Program-made: the position numbers and the translations under genes
Notes under the pieces: generated by a model
The model's database searches: none
Told to the model about the DNA's origin: nothing
The model's input: the letters and a program-made list of their open reading frames with translations, nothing else
Assembly (NCBI GenBank): GCA_037013685.1
Contig: CM072894.1
Coordinates: forward strand, 9,550,841-9,614,840
DNA: 64,000 nt
Direction: 5' to 3'
From: Acridotheres tristis
Lineage: Eukaryota; Chordata; Aves; Passeriformes; Sturnidae
Part shown: positions 1 through 14,504 of the stretch, in pieces
Position numbering within the stretch: the stretch's first letter is position 1
Layout of the letters: each line of letters opens with the position of its first letter

Positions 1-2850
1 ACAATTTCTTGTTCTGATAACTATTAACACAATGCTACGTATATATTATAAACATGTGTCTGATAGTACTTTAGTGTTTCCTAAAAAAAAGACAACCACA
101 ATCATCCTGACTTGGAGCCAACAATATTACTTTAACTTGGCCTCTGCAGCAGATAATTTGAGAAGTTAAAATAAAAAATGAACTTTTCAAAAATAAGTAT
201 GGTTTATACTGTGCACACTACAGAAGCACACAAAAACATGCATTACAACTACATTCTAGATGAACTCCAACATTCTTTTTCCATGCTCCTACTAAGGCTA
301 TATGCATTGGAGACCAATTAGGTATTAAGGTCCAAATTTGCCTTGCTCAATCAATGCCAGTGACACAAACTTTGTTTCCCACCAAATTACTAGAAGCATC
401 CTGTGACCGCTTGGTTTCTTTATAGGAAGAAACAAAGCAAGATTTTTTTCAGAGAAGATAATTTGCAATACAAAAAAAACCTCACCCACATCTACAGCAA
501 ATTTTTGCATGTCATAAAAGTACTGTAAAGTGAACAGTCTTCAGTAAAATGCAAAACTACAAAATTATCCCTACTTATCTTTCCTTCCAAGCACAGTAGC
601 TACTTCTTTCTTTGCTCTCAGTCAAATCCTCTCTTCCTCTCCCCCACCCCAAGTTTTATCTCACAATTCTCCTTATTCTGAAACACCTCATAAAACAATT
701 ATAGTAAGTTATATAAAGTATTTATGTTTATATAAACATTTACTCAATCATAACTGAGTGCATTTAACTGTTTAGAAACCTTTGTGGAAAAAAAACTCAA
801 GTGTGCATCTTAGTTCATCTAAAACTCAGCACAATGTGAGTTTACCTGTACCTTAACTGTGCTGTAGGTCATGATGAGTCACTGTTCTCTGGAAGAGCAG
901 CCAGAGCACCACCTGCAACTTGTCAGGAGGCTAAAATGTGATTAAGTTATCCAGAGCTTTCCTCTAGCAGGAAATCTTCCCTTACACAGAATTACTGCAT
1001 GGATGCATTGACATAAAACAGTTATTTCCAAAGCCAAATATCGTTTCACCTCCACGCTGAAAGCAAAGCATAGACAGAATAAAAGCTTCTCACTACAACA
1101 GCAAATAATTTAGCTTTTTTTTTTAAAGGTAGCTTTGGGGAACCAAGAGTTACACTATTTCCAAATTCTGCCTCATCTTTCACACCCCGAGTCCTTTCTC
1201 TCACTTTTGTAACAAGGACTGGCATTGAACACGGCCGTTAGGAAAAGTTTAATACATTCCTGTTGCCCTAGGGAGAGTAGAGGCCACTGCATGATAACAG
1301 AAAATACCTGCTATATGCGAGCTGTTACTCATCTTCCTTGGAATTTTTCAAAACTTCAGGCTATTTAATTATCCTCACAAAACTGCACAGAGAAGAACAA
1401 GGTAAGAGTCATGCAATTGGAAATACAGTAATTATAAAATATTACATATATTGCCTTCAATGTTCTGACTTTAAGAGTTTCAAGATATTTATCTCAGAGG
1501 CTCCTTTTGAACCTGAAAAGCGGACAAACCTTTCATCCACTGACCAAAATAATTGCAGTTTCCACTTCCTAAGTAGTTAAACAATAAGTCAGCTTACACT
1601 CCAGGCTTCTAATGAAAACAAATGAAAATGTATGGATTTGTTAAGGCTGGCAACAAATTAATCTTCCTTAAATTGCTCCCCTTTTCAACAAGACTGATGC
1701 ATTCTTGTGCTATTCTTTAATCTTCATGATCTAATCCATTTTGTTAAACTACATTTTCAAAATTCTCTTCTTCCCATCCCTTCTACTTTTCTATCTCCCA
1801 GTGCAGAGCTGTTAATTGGCAACCAAGTATAACTGCAGAGCAACCTGGTGTTAAGCACCAGGCTACACCAAGTGTCTATGATGAAACTGTGATTTTGCAG
1901 AAGTGCTTCATCTCCCTTGAAACTGCTTGTTTGCCTCCACAGATTCCCAAAAGAAAGGCTATTCTAAATTTACTAACTGATCTTCTTGGTATGAATTATA
2001 TATGTGGTATGTTATTTTGCAACTCTGTTGCTTCTCCTTAGGCATTACCCAATGCTAAATTCCCATCAAGCACAACAGCAAGTCGAGAGCACAACCTGTA
2101 ATTCTGTGCCTCAAATGAGACAACCACAGTCCAAGTGCAACACACGAACTCGGGCACACCAGAGGAACAGAGAACACTGACACAAGTTAGTGAGTGGAAA
2201 TCTTTGTACAGCTGCTTTTTAAATTCTCTGCTGTGAGCAGCTGCTTCCAACAAGAATATTAGATAGGAAAGCCAAAAGCATCAAAATGCAGAATGTGAGA
2301 CACAAACACGTTTTCAGTGAGATCAGTTATTGCACTGAAGTTAGACTGAGCAGAGTTTCTAAGTGTTGATGCTAACCATGATATTCAAAGCTAACAAAGC
2401 AAAAGGGAATACAAAAGGTTTCTAGACATCTTAAGTGCCAGAGGAATTATTTTGTCCAGAAATTCTAAACAAATTAGTTGTGTCAAAGAGCTCAAAAGGA
2501 AGATGCAATTAAAGTATTACTGTCATAAAAGAAATTATTCAGGCACCCCAGTTGCTGCACATTAGTGGTGCTTCTATTTCTGCAACACTTATATCTGCCT
2601 AAAATACATATAAACTACTTATATTTGCTTATTACTCACAATCCTGGCTTCTGATAAAATTACTTATCAAAACCTAATAAAGCATTGTGGACCATTCTAG
2701 CCTCATGCTTAAAATTACCATATGAAGAAAACATTTTTAAAATTTTACAAATGTGTTCTCAGCTCAGAAATGGCTCTAACAATTTCATGATTTTGCTAAA
2801 AAAATCTTAACTAAAATTAGTATTCTGTGTGTGGGCATACCACTATATTT

Positions 2851-3286
2851 TTAATTTTTCGAAGAGACTAAAAAAAGTCCTGGTACTAACCTTAATCTTT
2901 TATGGCTAAGATCTATAAAAAAAACAGTAAAACTCACTCCAACTTCTAAAAAAAGCCATAAGCATAGCTGAAGCAAATGAATTTGCAGATTGATCCTGAT
3001 CAGTCCTTGCTCCATTTGCTTGTTTTGGAAAGCAGCATCCCACTCTTCCATCAAGGGAGAGAGGTAAAAAAACTCAAGTGAATGTTCCTCCTCATTTCCA
3101 ATGCACTGAAGCTGCTGGAGGTGAAAGCAAAAGCTCCCATGTGCCACCTTTTCCTGACACACAGGAGAAAATCTGACATCAAGGACTTCCAGTCTCTCAG
3201 ATGCAGTATCTTTAAAAAATGTCACCACACCAGCAGAGTTCAGCAGCTGATAAAGAAGGTGACCCAAGGCATCTGCTACAGAGCTG
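2851..3286 (-). other. Unassigned coding-like open frame, about 145 codons
   Basis: The minus-strand frame is open from a TGA near 3,301 to a stop at 2,851. The translation has a protein-like composition in its first two thirds, for example LLYQLLNSAGVVTFFKDTA, RLEVLDVRFSP and YLSPLMEEWDAAF, then turns hydrophobic over a T-rich stretch. No ATG opens the frame; the first usable start-like codon is TTG at 3,267. An AG precedes it at about 3,286 and a strong GTGAGT donor follows at about 2,935, so an internal exon of roughly 350 bp is conceivable. I do not recognise the family. It may be an exon in the HECW2 intron, a retrogene fragment, a transposon relic or chance. Confidence 0.3.
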
Positions 3287-4240
3287 AATTCTAATCACGT
3301 CCCCTGTTTTGTGAATACAACCCTCATTTTAATTCACATTTTGACAGTCTCATGGCTGGCCAGCATGGCCCTCTTCAGAGGTGACCCCAACAACTTCAAC
3401 AGGTGTTTTTTCCTACTACCCTATGCAAGGGTAATCAAAACTTCACTCTCCAGGCTGCCATCCTTACTAAACCAAAAAGGACAAGAAAAGGATGACAAAA
3501 CTCATGAGTGTGTATGCAGAGAACTGCAGAAATCCAGAATTACTGGAGGTCTGAGAAAGGATAAGAATGACAAGATAATTGCAGAGATGCCTGAAGACAA
3601 AACAGAGAGAGAGTGGAAGAGGAAGGAAATCAGAAGAGAAAGCACTTTGGGACATATAAGATGATAAGATAGGAAAACTTCAAAGAAAGTAATCAAAAGA
3701 ATAATTTGAAGATAATGGATACATGACATTTCAGAACACATAGTCTTAAAACACTAATTGTCCCTGTTCTATGGCTAAATTGATTAGAGTTCTGTGGTTT
3801 TCCAATTAAAATACCACCTTAAACACACACCAATGATAATTAGGAGGAAAAGAACCTCGCAGTGTAATATTATATAAAATCACTTGGACTCCTACAGTAA
3901 GGAAGTTAAATTTAAAATTATCAGTTCCATAATGGTTGAAGTATCACTCAAAAATTGGAGGGTAAGCCAGGCATAACTCTTTATAGAACACTATTTCTAG
4001 GAAGGTATGGTACTTATGAAGCTTGATTTTAGGCAGATCCATTATATTCCTATCCTAAGTTTCAACAGGCAGGAAGATGTATGCTGGGTTTGGGTTTTAT
4101 GCCATCCCCAAGACCAATATTGCAGCATTTGTAAATTAAAAGCAACAGTGAATTTCTAAACAGGTTTAATGGAGGTTGCCACATTTAAGGAACAAAACCA
4201 CTGTTTATTTTACTATATGCTTTTTGAAAGTGAGATAAAT

Positions 4241-4308
4241 TTGGGGGTTGGGACTAGATGGTCTTTAAGTTCCAGTCTAGCACCTTAACATTCTGTAATT
4301 CTATGATA
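4241..4308 (+). repeat. CR1 LINE 3'-end fragment
   Basis: The segment reads TTGGGACTAGATGGTCTTTA, then a diverged stretch, then TTCTGTAATTCTATGATAA. This is the sense-strand 3' end of CR1, including the terminal ATTCTATGAT-type repeat. It is a heavily worn, 5'-truncated copy of under 70 bp. Confidence 0.75.
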
Positions 4309-7300
4309 AGGGCAGCAAGAGGAAGCTTTTCACATTGAGACATCACTTGTCATGAAAGGGCTTCCTCAAAACTCAAAATCTGGAAGCATTTGCAGGAATT
4401 CAGATTTCACTGATCTGATCTGATCTGGAAGACTGTTCCACAGCTGAATCCTTACAACAAAGGGCATTTTATTCCCAGTTCTTCAAGCATTAATCCTGGA
4501 CTTTGCTAACTGCATTGTGCCAGATCCACACACCCGTGGGACAGTTCACAGCCTAACTCAATCTTTCCACTATAAAAGCCTATACAAAAAATTTTCCTGC
4601 ACAGTCCAGGAGGAACAATGCTATAAACACTTCTAGCTCTTCATTCCTTGGGACTTTTCCATTTGCAAATAATGGATAAAAACTTCTATCAGTTGAGAAT
4701 TTAAAATTCAGTTCCTGCTAACTGTAAAATAGCTGATACTCTGTTCACCTCAGATTTCTAGCCATGCTTGAAATGTTGCAAACTATAGGTAAGTGGAATA
4801 CCACCTGCAGATGAAAATATGGCTATAGCACCTAACTACATCTTGGAACATTCCTGCTCTAAGAGATCACACAAGGACTGTTTTTGATTTCAGTTGAGTA
4901 ATGACAAGAAGAACTGAACTTCTAAGTAAAGACCTACAAAATATTATTTCATATATTTACATTTTAATGAGATAAAATGTCTTCACTCAAATCCATCTAA
5001 CATTTTACAAAGATCAGAGAGTATATGCAGTAACACAGATACCCAATGAGTAACTTAGAAAGTAGACTATTCATAGGAGAAAACTTTCTCCCCATATACA
5101 GGAAACGTGAATGTATCATGCAATACTTCTGCTGGTTTTCTGCAGCAAGCTACATTTCACTAAATTTTTCAACTAGTTGCATAATACATTGCACAGAATG
5201 AGGGAAAACTGATCAGATACACCAATCAAAGCAGATTACATCCTGTTAATCCACTTAACAATTTAAGCTGTACTTGGCCTGATCTAAGAAGTGTAAATCA
5301 CAGTAGCCCATTAAGCATTACATCCATCTAGATTAGCTAGAACCAGACATATAAGCATCTCCTTTTTCAGTAAACCTCAGCAAGTCTTAAAACAGTAAGA
5401 AAACCAACAAAAATATTATTATATACAAGACCACTTTAACTTATTCAAATCATTAAGCACAGAACTCAGTTGAGAAGACTCATTTTTCATCCAAAGGATG
5501 CAAAACATCCCTTAATTTTTCCTCCCTTAGAATACAACTTCTAGCCTTCAACAATCCACACCGCTCTTAGGTCATCAGTCTGAAAGTAAAAGATTTCATT
5601 GCTGGTTTCCCAAGAGGTAACAAATGAGATTTACATTCCAAACATGTTTTGGATAGAGGAGGATCAAAAGAACAAGCCATCCTCAGCAGCAGGAAGACAC
5701 ACAAGCAGACTCTGCTGTGACACTCCATGGATCCTAATTGTCCTGGCCCGGCTGCTGGCCAGACTGCAGGGGCAGGGAGAGGCTTCACAACCTGCTCGGT
5801 ACTAACAAGGAATGATTCCAATATTGATTTTTCATGGGATTACTCACATGAATAAACATTAATCAATTTATGTTAGGGTTGCAAATTAAGATCAAAATAA
5901 TAATTTGACAAATAAAGTTTGCTTGCAGCTGATTTACAGGCCACAAGTCATGAAGCACATCCTGCAGAAAGCCAAATCCTTTGCTCTTTCAATTCTGCTT
6001 TTTGTTTTCCAAATGACACACAACCAGCTAAGACACTAAATCAACACAACGTTTTACATGTGGTTAATCAATGCATATTTCAGATAACAAAGTCTTTGTT
6101 TAATATACAGATAGCCCAAACTGTCTTATGCATTAATAAAGAGATGTCATTAATTTAAAAATCACATTAATCTGTCAGAAAAATGTCCACCTATTAGAGC
6201 AAAAAGTACCCCTGAAGTCACACTAAAGAAAGGTTTAATAAGAAGTATTTCTGTTTTTCCAGAATGAGTAACTGAGAGTTCATCAATGCTTGTACTTTGC
6301 TCCTCCACCACAGGCTCCCATTTGTTTGGGTGAATTTTTATCAAAGTACCAGAAAGAAAAGCACTTCTATGGTGACAATAACAACACAAACCATGGAAAG
6401 GAGACACAGTGACATGAGACCTAAGACTTATATTTTCTTCCACAACCAGATTCAAAGTGTACTGTATAAATTAAAAAAAAAAACCAAAACCCAGTAGTAT
6501 AGGAATGAGCATGAGTATGAAAAAAAAAAAAAGGTTATTTCAAGCCAATCCATGGCAGTTGTCCCATTAAAAATATGCATTAATCCTCCTCATATTGACT
6601 TCATATACCCTTTGTACAGCTGACAGGTTTACAAACCTCCCAGCTTCATGTTCTTAAAGTCTTGGCAGTTAATTGTTGCACTTAGTGATTTACCCTATCA
6701 AAATGGGGCAAGCGTATCTTAAGCTCAACATAAATCAAAACCCGACTTATTTGCAGTGTATCTAAGCAAAAGCCTTTAACCTATTGACTTACCTCAAGTA
6801 AAAACCCATTACTTAAGCCTATACCTTTGCACACAGTCAGTATCAACATCAGGATTAAGAGGAAATGAAACAACATAAAAACAAAGAGTTCTTCTGAAAC
6901 AGTGAGTCAGTTTTAAAAGACACAAGATCTCACTGGAAATGAGTATGCTTAGAACTGCCAGGCAAAACTAAACCCAGTATCTGATAAACAAAAAACACCC
7001 AACCAAATTCAATAAATGAAAATTAGGATAACATTTTAAAATGATGATTAGTCCACCTCTTGGAGCATGAAGTCTGACACTTTGCCTTTATTTACCTAGT
7101 TAATATGTGCCCATGAATAACCATATAAAAAGCAGCCTTCCATAATTTGCAATATTTACAGTGTGTTTTATACAATTCCTAAAGAGATTAAAAACCCCCT
7201 TAAACCTCTCTCTGAAGCGTGAAAAAGCCTACATCTTTGGTATCAGGAACAAAAACCACATCTACACTGTTCAGTGTAACTAAATATATGACACTGAAAC

Positions 7301-10300
7301 TAAGGCAAGACGTGGGAAATATCAGGAGTTCTGTGGAACGTTAAGGAGTGTGACAATTTACATCTGCTGAGCAGCAGCACCACTGTGTTTGCAGTGGCTC
7401 TCTACACTAACCTATAGCTTCATAATGAAAAATATCAGCCTGTCAACAGCCCAACATAAAACATATTACCCAAGCTCAGAGCAAGTTCACAGCACACACT
7501 CGAGTTAATAGGACTTGTTTATAAAAGTTGAGCTAGGTCAAAGTTGTATATTGCTGAAAGTTATTTCACTCCAAGGAAGTCAAAACACATTTCAGGAAAT
7601 GAAACAGAGAAGTGATGTCATATCTACACACACAGAGATTATCAGGAGAACATTTTACACAAAAACACCATGTAAGGCAATCACAAACTGTGATACTTAC
7701 CCCAACTATGACACTTGGCTACACACACAAGATCCTAACAGCATTTTGGGAAGGTCTGGGCATGGCTCGGTGTGGTATTATTCAAAGCATAAGATGGTTG
7801 TTATATGAAACAATGTGTGTGTGTACATGTATTTATTTTTTTTATACAGACACACAGATCTGAAACAACAATATGCACTAAATTTCCTTAAGTGTTGCTT
7901 TCTCCTAAGTGACAGTGGCCTCTTGTTTTTCTCTAGACTGGAGCTTTTTCTTATCCACACACATGCAGCAGCATGTCTCTGGCTACAACTGTACCTGCAA
8001 GAGAACAGGCCAGATGCTGAAGCCATGCAGGAGAGAGCACATGCTAAATGCTCTCGTCTCACAGAACAGGCCTGTCTTGTCCCTAACCCATTTTGGGACA
8101 GTCCCTAGCCCATGGCTTTCCCTTAGCAGTGCTCTGTTAGGGCTGCTAACACTGGCCCAAGGCAGCCTCTGACACCTGGACAGTGTCACAACCCTATGGC
8201 AGCACTCAGGGCCAGCAGGTACAGCCCAGCCTCACCTTACCTTTCCCAGGGGAAGTTCTGCAACACTCAGAGAGCACAACAGTTGGATTTTTCTCATTTT
8301 CCTTTACAGTATAAATATTTAGGAGATTATTTCCAGGACTGTGATATTTATGCTGGTGAAGACAATGTAGACATTTTTATTAGAGCAATGAAGCAAGAAA
8401 CATAAAATATGGGTTTATGTAGTTATGGCTACATTTTAGAGATGATACATTTACAACCTCTACGACTTATTTCTAGTAGGAGAAATCTCTTTTTTTCAAA
8501 CTACCAGCTCAAAACAGACACAAATCAGTAATCATGAAGGAGAATAAGATGATCAGCCAAGCAGACTGGCTTTCAAAAAAGCCTCTTAAATGAAGAAAAC
8601 ACATCACTGAACAAGTACTTCTGAAGCTGGAATGCTGAAGCCTAGCACTATGAATCTCACATGCTCTTGTGAGAGCAAGGTTAAGGATTCACTCAAAGAT
8701 GGACTTCTGTGGCAATCAGGATCCAAACGGTCGGATTTGTGATTTTTTTAACACTATTTTTCTCAGCATGTAATAAATACCCTTGATATGAGGCACCTAG
8801 TGAATTATCACTTTAGAGCATTTTTTCAGCAGGATCTTTACAAATCACACTGCTTCCCACCAGGCTATGGCTGATCCACTCCACTCACCATGAGGTGCTG
8901 CAGCTTCAGCTGTCACATTTATTCCTGGAAAACTTTTTTCCGACTGTGGCTACTCTATCTGACAAGGATCAGTCAATGTTTTCTTTTTTTAAAGATGCTG
9001 CTGGCCATTCCTGGAAGAAAATGAAATTTACTGCTGTATGCTTTGGGCTCATCTAATTACAATACTAGCCTTCAGGGAATTTTTAAACTAACGACATTGG
9101 ATTTGTCAAGCACAAAAACTTTTAATCTGATTTTTCAAGTGGATCCTAGCCAATGGATCCTGGCCACCACAGCACTTAACAAAACACATTTGACTGTCCT
9201 CCATGCAATATTTAGGTGGGCTTCTTGTCAAAATGTTAGTTTTTGTTACCCGGTATCTTTCTCTGGTGGTCAATACAAGGCATATAGGGATATTGACAAT
9301 GCTATTAAAGTTTTATGACTGAAAGTCCACAAGTCAAATTATATGTGTGTATATACAGCTTCACAAATGAATGGAGGCATAGGTTTTGAGAAATCTCAAC
9401 CAAAACACTGGATGAACAACTCCCCCATTTGTCTGCTGATCTCATGATGCAACATGAAGAAACACCAGCTCAACAATAGTTATTTTTTATTTTATTTCAA
9501 CATCCTAGTCTTTCTTTTCAACATTTTTTCATTTTCAGTGCTAAGACCATGAAAAAAGCCCCAAACATTAATTACACCACAATGACTCCTTAACCCCCCC
9601 AAAAGCAAACAATTCAGATGACCCATTAATCATCCACTTTTGGGTATTTCCTTAGTGCTGAAGTACAAATAATGAACCATTGGAGCTGTTAGGTTTGGTT
9701 TGACTGCACTAGTTGGGTCTTTTTGGTCAAATAATGATGGACTCGCACTTTCATTTCAAATTCATTTCCATTATTACTGCTTTGCACACACAAGCTGCAA
9801 CTGTGCTAAGTAGAAACATTGATAACTACACTTCAAATAAAATATCCTCTTTCAAACATAATTATTGTCAATTTTTTTCAAAACTGTCTACTTTATGGCA
9901 AATTTATGAAACAGATTATGGAATCCAAGTATTATTGTTCATTAAGCAGCTGCTATCAGCATTCTAGTCCTCCCAATCATAGAAAAATCCAGTTGAAACA
10001 CTAAACTGTACAAATGTAACAAAACTCAGAACAGTGGCACGATCCAATGGCTACATCCAAATCAGATTTAGCCTGGGTCACTTGTCATTTTCTCCCCAGT
10101 ACTACTGGGTATGGTGACAAGAAGGAACAGCTCCCCACTGGTAGCAGAGCGAGATGCAGGCTGTGATTATCCATTTGCTTCAAAAGCCAAAGCGTTCATC
10201 CTGTCAGCAAAACTTGGAAACCTAACACCAACTTCATTACCAAAACAAGTAACAGGATTCCTGGGAGTTGGAAGGGATGACTGAAACACATCCACTTGTA

Positions 10301-13019
10301 ACGTGAGTGACCATCTCCAACCAACAGGCAGGGCTTGCACTTCCAGTGAGAATTCACAGTCCAACTACTCAAAAGAGAGCATGCAGCTGCTGCACTACTT
10401 TCTTCAAGCATGCAACCAATTTTAAGAAAAGACATTTCAAGCACTGATCTACACTTCTGTAAAAAACAGAAAACCAAAAAGCGCTACCCGAACTCTTCTA
10501 TAAGTACAACAGTATTTTAGCATCACATCCTACTTCACACAAAGATGTGTCCTTGTATCATGCATCCATGCTACAAAAAGCTGCATCACCATTTTCTATC
10601 CTACTGCCAGAGATATGGGTATTTTCAGCCTTTTCCTCACTGATATTCCGACAGACCACAAACAAGTTGTTGTGGAGGCACATCGCTTGTGCCCTGTGTC
10701 ATTGTCCATATAAACCATGCAGTTTACTTCAATTTCAATGGAAATTACAAGGAACTTTTCTCAAATACTAAACTCAGACACCAAAATAATAGATCACGCC
10801 ACTCTCAATTACCAAAGGGCCCTGATATGACTAGAGAAACACCTCACATAACACCAAGTAGCTTCAAAGCATCAAAGCACGTGCTCCCAAGGCTGCAAGA
10901 GTATGCCTCCTTTCCTATTTAGGTTAGAGAACTTCTACATCAAACAGTGAATTCTATCTGTTGGCAATGAAATGAATACATCTCCTTCTGGTGGTAGCTA
11001 CACTCCAGCCTCTCCCCCTCTGATCAGCAAGGGACAACGTGAAGACAAAGGTTATGACCGTGCAGTGCATAAGGACAGCAGGATCAAACAAAATTAGGCT
11101 CAGCCTCTCAGAGCACTCCATGCAATGAAAGGCAGATACAGATACAGTCTCAAGTAAAGGATTTTGAACGTGCTACTAAATTTTAAGCACATTATTTACA
11201 TCTCATTTTTAATAATTCAGTAACAGTACCCAAACAGGTGTTTCATTAGCCAATGGAGTAAATGCAATATCCTAAGCACTCTGCCACTGTCTGACTGAAC
11301 AAACAAAATGCTGAGTTGGACTAAAAAGAAAAAAAGGAAGAGGATTTACACGCAATTATTCAAGAATTTAATCTGCAGATTGAGTCTTATACATAGAAAT
11401 CCCCCTTATTTTGCAGCATATTGAAGCTTTAGCTGCAGTTTAAAGCATGTTGGCACATAAAGGAAAAAGTTAATTTCTTTTCCATTAGACATTACTACTT
11501 AATCTTATAAATGGGGAAAACATAAAATTCATTCAATTTCTTCTCAGGAAATCTGACAAAACAGTATATTGTTTCTGGCCGGCAGCCACTGTACTATCAC
11601 AGAGTTTCTTAAAGTGCGCAACACTGTGCATTCTACCAGGTTTGCAAAAACACTGGAGGTGTAAAACAAATAGAAATGCCCATTAGCTAAAATAGGAAGA
11701 AAGCAATAGGTCTTAAAGAAAGACAGAGGGTCCTTGCAGAGGCTGGTAAATGCTCCAAGGCAAACTAAATCCATAGTGCTAACAAACCACGGCTTTGCTC
11801 TGGCATCACCAGAAGGCTGTTTTTATAAAGACAGATGGACAGAGGGGAGGCTTTTCAACTCCAGTTCTGTCAAGTTAAACTACTACCAAGCAGAAGTTTA
11901 AAAGTGGTTTCCAGTCAACCACATGAGCCCATTTTAAGGTGATGTAAGTAAGGATAGAAAGATAGAGAAACACACGTGGGCTAACGTCTAACATCCACTG
12001 TGGCAGCTCCAGCTGACACAAAAGCAACCACCACATTTTTGGAAATTTAGAGCCTGAAGAGCAGCTGATTGAAAGGCACCATTAGGCTTGTTCCTTTCAT
12101 ATGCTAATAATGACATCATGCCTTTTGGCCTGATGCTGCAACCATACATTATTATCTTATAAAGACGTTTTTTCCAAAGAAGTCTCATACATGAGCAAAC
12201 AGCTCACCTGCATATAGGAAGAAGGTTTATTAATTTCTCCATGACACAGATTTCCTTCTGTATCTTCTCGCTGTGAATAACTACTACTGAAATATTTATA
12301 AAGATTTGACTTACTTTTTTACAAAAGTAAGAAAATAATATAATTGTTGGGGCAAAAAAAGAAAAATCTACAAAAGAAATTTTGGAACATACAGGAAGCA
12401 GCCGTGGGCATCAAACAAAGTGAAGCAAGGTAAGGCCCCTGATGGTATTTCGGGTCCAGGACTGATTCAGGGTCGAATCTCTTGCAAATATTCTAGTGCA
12501 ATGTAGTGTAGCGCAAAGACTCTGTCACACGGCACCCCAGGAAAAGGAGGGGAAAATAAAATGTTATAAATATTCTCTCCGTGTTCCTGACATATATCCA
12601 GGAACAAAATAAGCGATAATAAATTATGTAACTCTATTACTGACTACATATACCATGCTCTCTTTTATTTTGGCATCATACAGGCCAAAAGAGAATTTTA
12701 TTTCTCTCAAATACTCTGGTTTGTAGTGGTGTGCACCGAAAAGGTTAAGAGAAAAAAACAAAAACGTACTAAGGAAAAAGATCTCCGCACCAACAAACAA
12801 TCCACAGAACAGTGAGGACACGAATATAAACCTATTTTTCCCACACACATACTGTATTGTGCTATTATTTCTATTTCGTGCATACAGGAACAGAAACACA
12901 CATTAAGTCCTCCTGTTTTGAAAACAACACGCTTGAAAACTGCGGTGATGCTTCCTCCCCATCACGGACAGTGCTATATAGAATCTGGAGAACAGCCTCA
13001 TACATAAATAAATAAGCAC

Positions 13020-13920
13020 ACTAAACGGCGAAGGGGGACAGCCCGGAGGAAATAAACGCGGCACACAAAGTGCTGAACGCCTTCCCCGGGCAGGAAACCA
13101 GTTACAATGTAATGGCCCAAAACCGATTTCAATTACGCCGAGCGGAATCCTGCGGGGCTCCGCGGCAGCCCGAGCCTCCCCATGCCGGGGCCGCCGCGGC
13201 GGGCGCCGGGCGACGAGCGGAGCCCCGGGGGTGCCGCGGCCCCGCCGCCGCCCGCGGAGAGCCCCGCGCCGGCCCCGCCGCGTCCCCGGCCCCGCGGGCA
13301 CCGGCGCCCACTCACCTGGCCCAGGCGCGCACTGCGGCTCCGCGCCCGCGGCGGGCTCCGGGCGAGGGCGGCTCCCGCTGCCGCTGCGGAGCCGGGCGGC
13401 GGCCGGAGTCACCCCGTCCTTGCGGCACGCGGCTCCCGCCGGTGGCGGCGGCCCCTCCGCGCCCACGGCGGGGCCAGCGCCTCCCGCGCAGGGGCGCCCG
13501 CGCCGCGCTCCGGCTCAGCGGCGGGGCCGCGCCCCCCGCCCCTCCGCCAGCCCCCGCCTCCGCGCCGGCATCTTCCCCGCGATCGGGCACGGCCGTGGGT
13601 GGGGGCGGCCGGGCCGGGGCCGAGGCCGCAACCCCGCGGGCCTGGGCGGTGCCGGGGGCGGGCAGGCGGTAACAAAGCCGCCCGCAAGGCAGGGGGATGC
13701 GGCCGCCCCGCCGGCGCTGGGGCTGCGGGGATGCCGCCCAGGCCCCGGGTGCAGCGCCCGGCGCGTCGCAGGAGACCCCGGCCCGATCCCAGATCCGCCC
13801 GGCGACCCCCGATCCGCACCGCCAGGAACGAGCAAATGGGGCGGGCGGGTGAGCAGCGATCCCCGTGCGGAGCGGGGGAAAAGCTCCTGCGGCTGCTACA
13901 TTGTTACCGCTATTGACGAG
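13020..13920. promoter_or_regulatory. HECW2: CpG island, probable HECW2 promoter
   Basis: GC content rises abruptly and CpG dinucleotides are dense for about 900 bp, then fall away within 100 bp on each side. This is the largest island in the window. Long open frames on both strands here (up to 325 codons) are expected by-products of GC-rich sequence that is poor in stop codons, so I do not call them genes. Gene order and a minus-strand splice donor inside the island suggest it drives HECW2 leftward. A divergent transcript is possible, but no plus-strand exon was recognised. Confidence 0.7.
13316..13900 (-). other. HECW2: Probable non-coding first exon of HECW2
   Basis: On the minus strand the sequence CTGGGCCAG is followed by GTGAGTGGG, a near-consensus donor with the intron starting at 13,315. 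The exon would be GC-rich 5' untranslated sequence inside the CpG island. Its upstream limit is not visible, so 13,900 is only where the island ends. Known vertebrate HECW2 transcripts start with untranslated exons far from the first coding exon, which fits the lack of coding sequence to the left. Identity depends on synteny alone. Confidence 0.5.
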
Positions 13921-14462
13921 CAAGCGCCACTGAGGAGGTGCTTTGAAACGCCGGGGGTTTTTTTAAGTCGCGCACGGTTATCTGCGCTGACGGCTATCGG
14001 TGTCATCAGCCGTGAGGGTGAGCCAGCCTTCACCGTCCCCTCAGTGACAATTGCCCGTCTATTTCAAAGCACTTCGGCGCCGACAGCTCTACGTTCCCTA
14101 CTTTTTTGTCGATTTCACTTCTGTTTTGTCCATCACAATGAATTCAGTATTGTTTTCATAGGAAAATGTGGTTACAGAAAAAAAACCACAAACGAAATGA
14201 AAACTTAAAATGCATTAATATGTACAAAATACATAGTAACCTAGAGGAAGAGACACGTAATACACTGCAGAATCGCAGCCCAACAAAAACACGGTAATGT
14301 CAGTTACAGGAAGAAATGGACATATTCTTACCCTATCAAGGTTATGGTTATTATTACGAGACAACACCTCATGCTTTGTTTTCTAAATCATATTAAGATA
14401 AAATCTTCCCGCAACCAAGGAGCACATCAGTCATTGCTACTTTGTATTCCACATCTGTTTTG

Positions 14463-14463
<1 letters not shown>

Positions 14464-14501
<38 letters not shown>
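14464..14501. repeat. (TA)n microsatellite
   Basis: An uninterrupted alternating TA run of about 19 dinucleotides, followed by a short ATGTATACATACATATAT tail that looks like a decayed extension of the same tract. Confidence 0.95.

Positions 14502-14504
<3 letters not shown>

Larger units (their letters stand above)
1..13315 (-). other. HECW2: Probable HECW2 intron 1; non-coding, AT-rich
   Basis: No convincing exon was found in this stretch. It is AT-rich with scattered short open frames on both strands and no CpG clusters until about 13,020. The assignment is inferred from gene order: HECW2 lies next to CCDC150 and GTF3C3 in vertebrates and points away from them, and a CpG island with a minus-strand splice donor sits at 13.3-13.9 kb. 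HECW2 encodes a C2/WW/HECT E3 ubiquitin ligase; none of its coding exons is visible here. Contents worth noting are a CR1 3' tail at 4,241-4,308 and a long minus-strand open frame at 2,851-3,286, both listed separately. Confidence 0.5.

Noticed and set aside
7778..8405. Cluster of overlapping frames of 60-97 codons on both strands
   Set aside because: All frames are similarly open, none has splice sites or a recognisable motif, and composition is ordinary non-coding.
13070..14208. Long overlapping open frames on both strands (up to 325 codons)
   Set aside because: They coincide with the CpG island; high GC removes stop codons. The translations are Pro/Arg/Ala-rich low-complexity in every frame, without domains.
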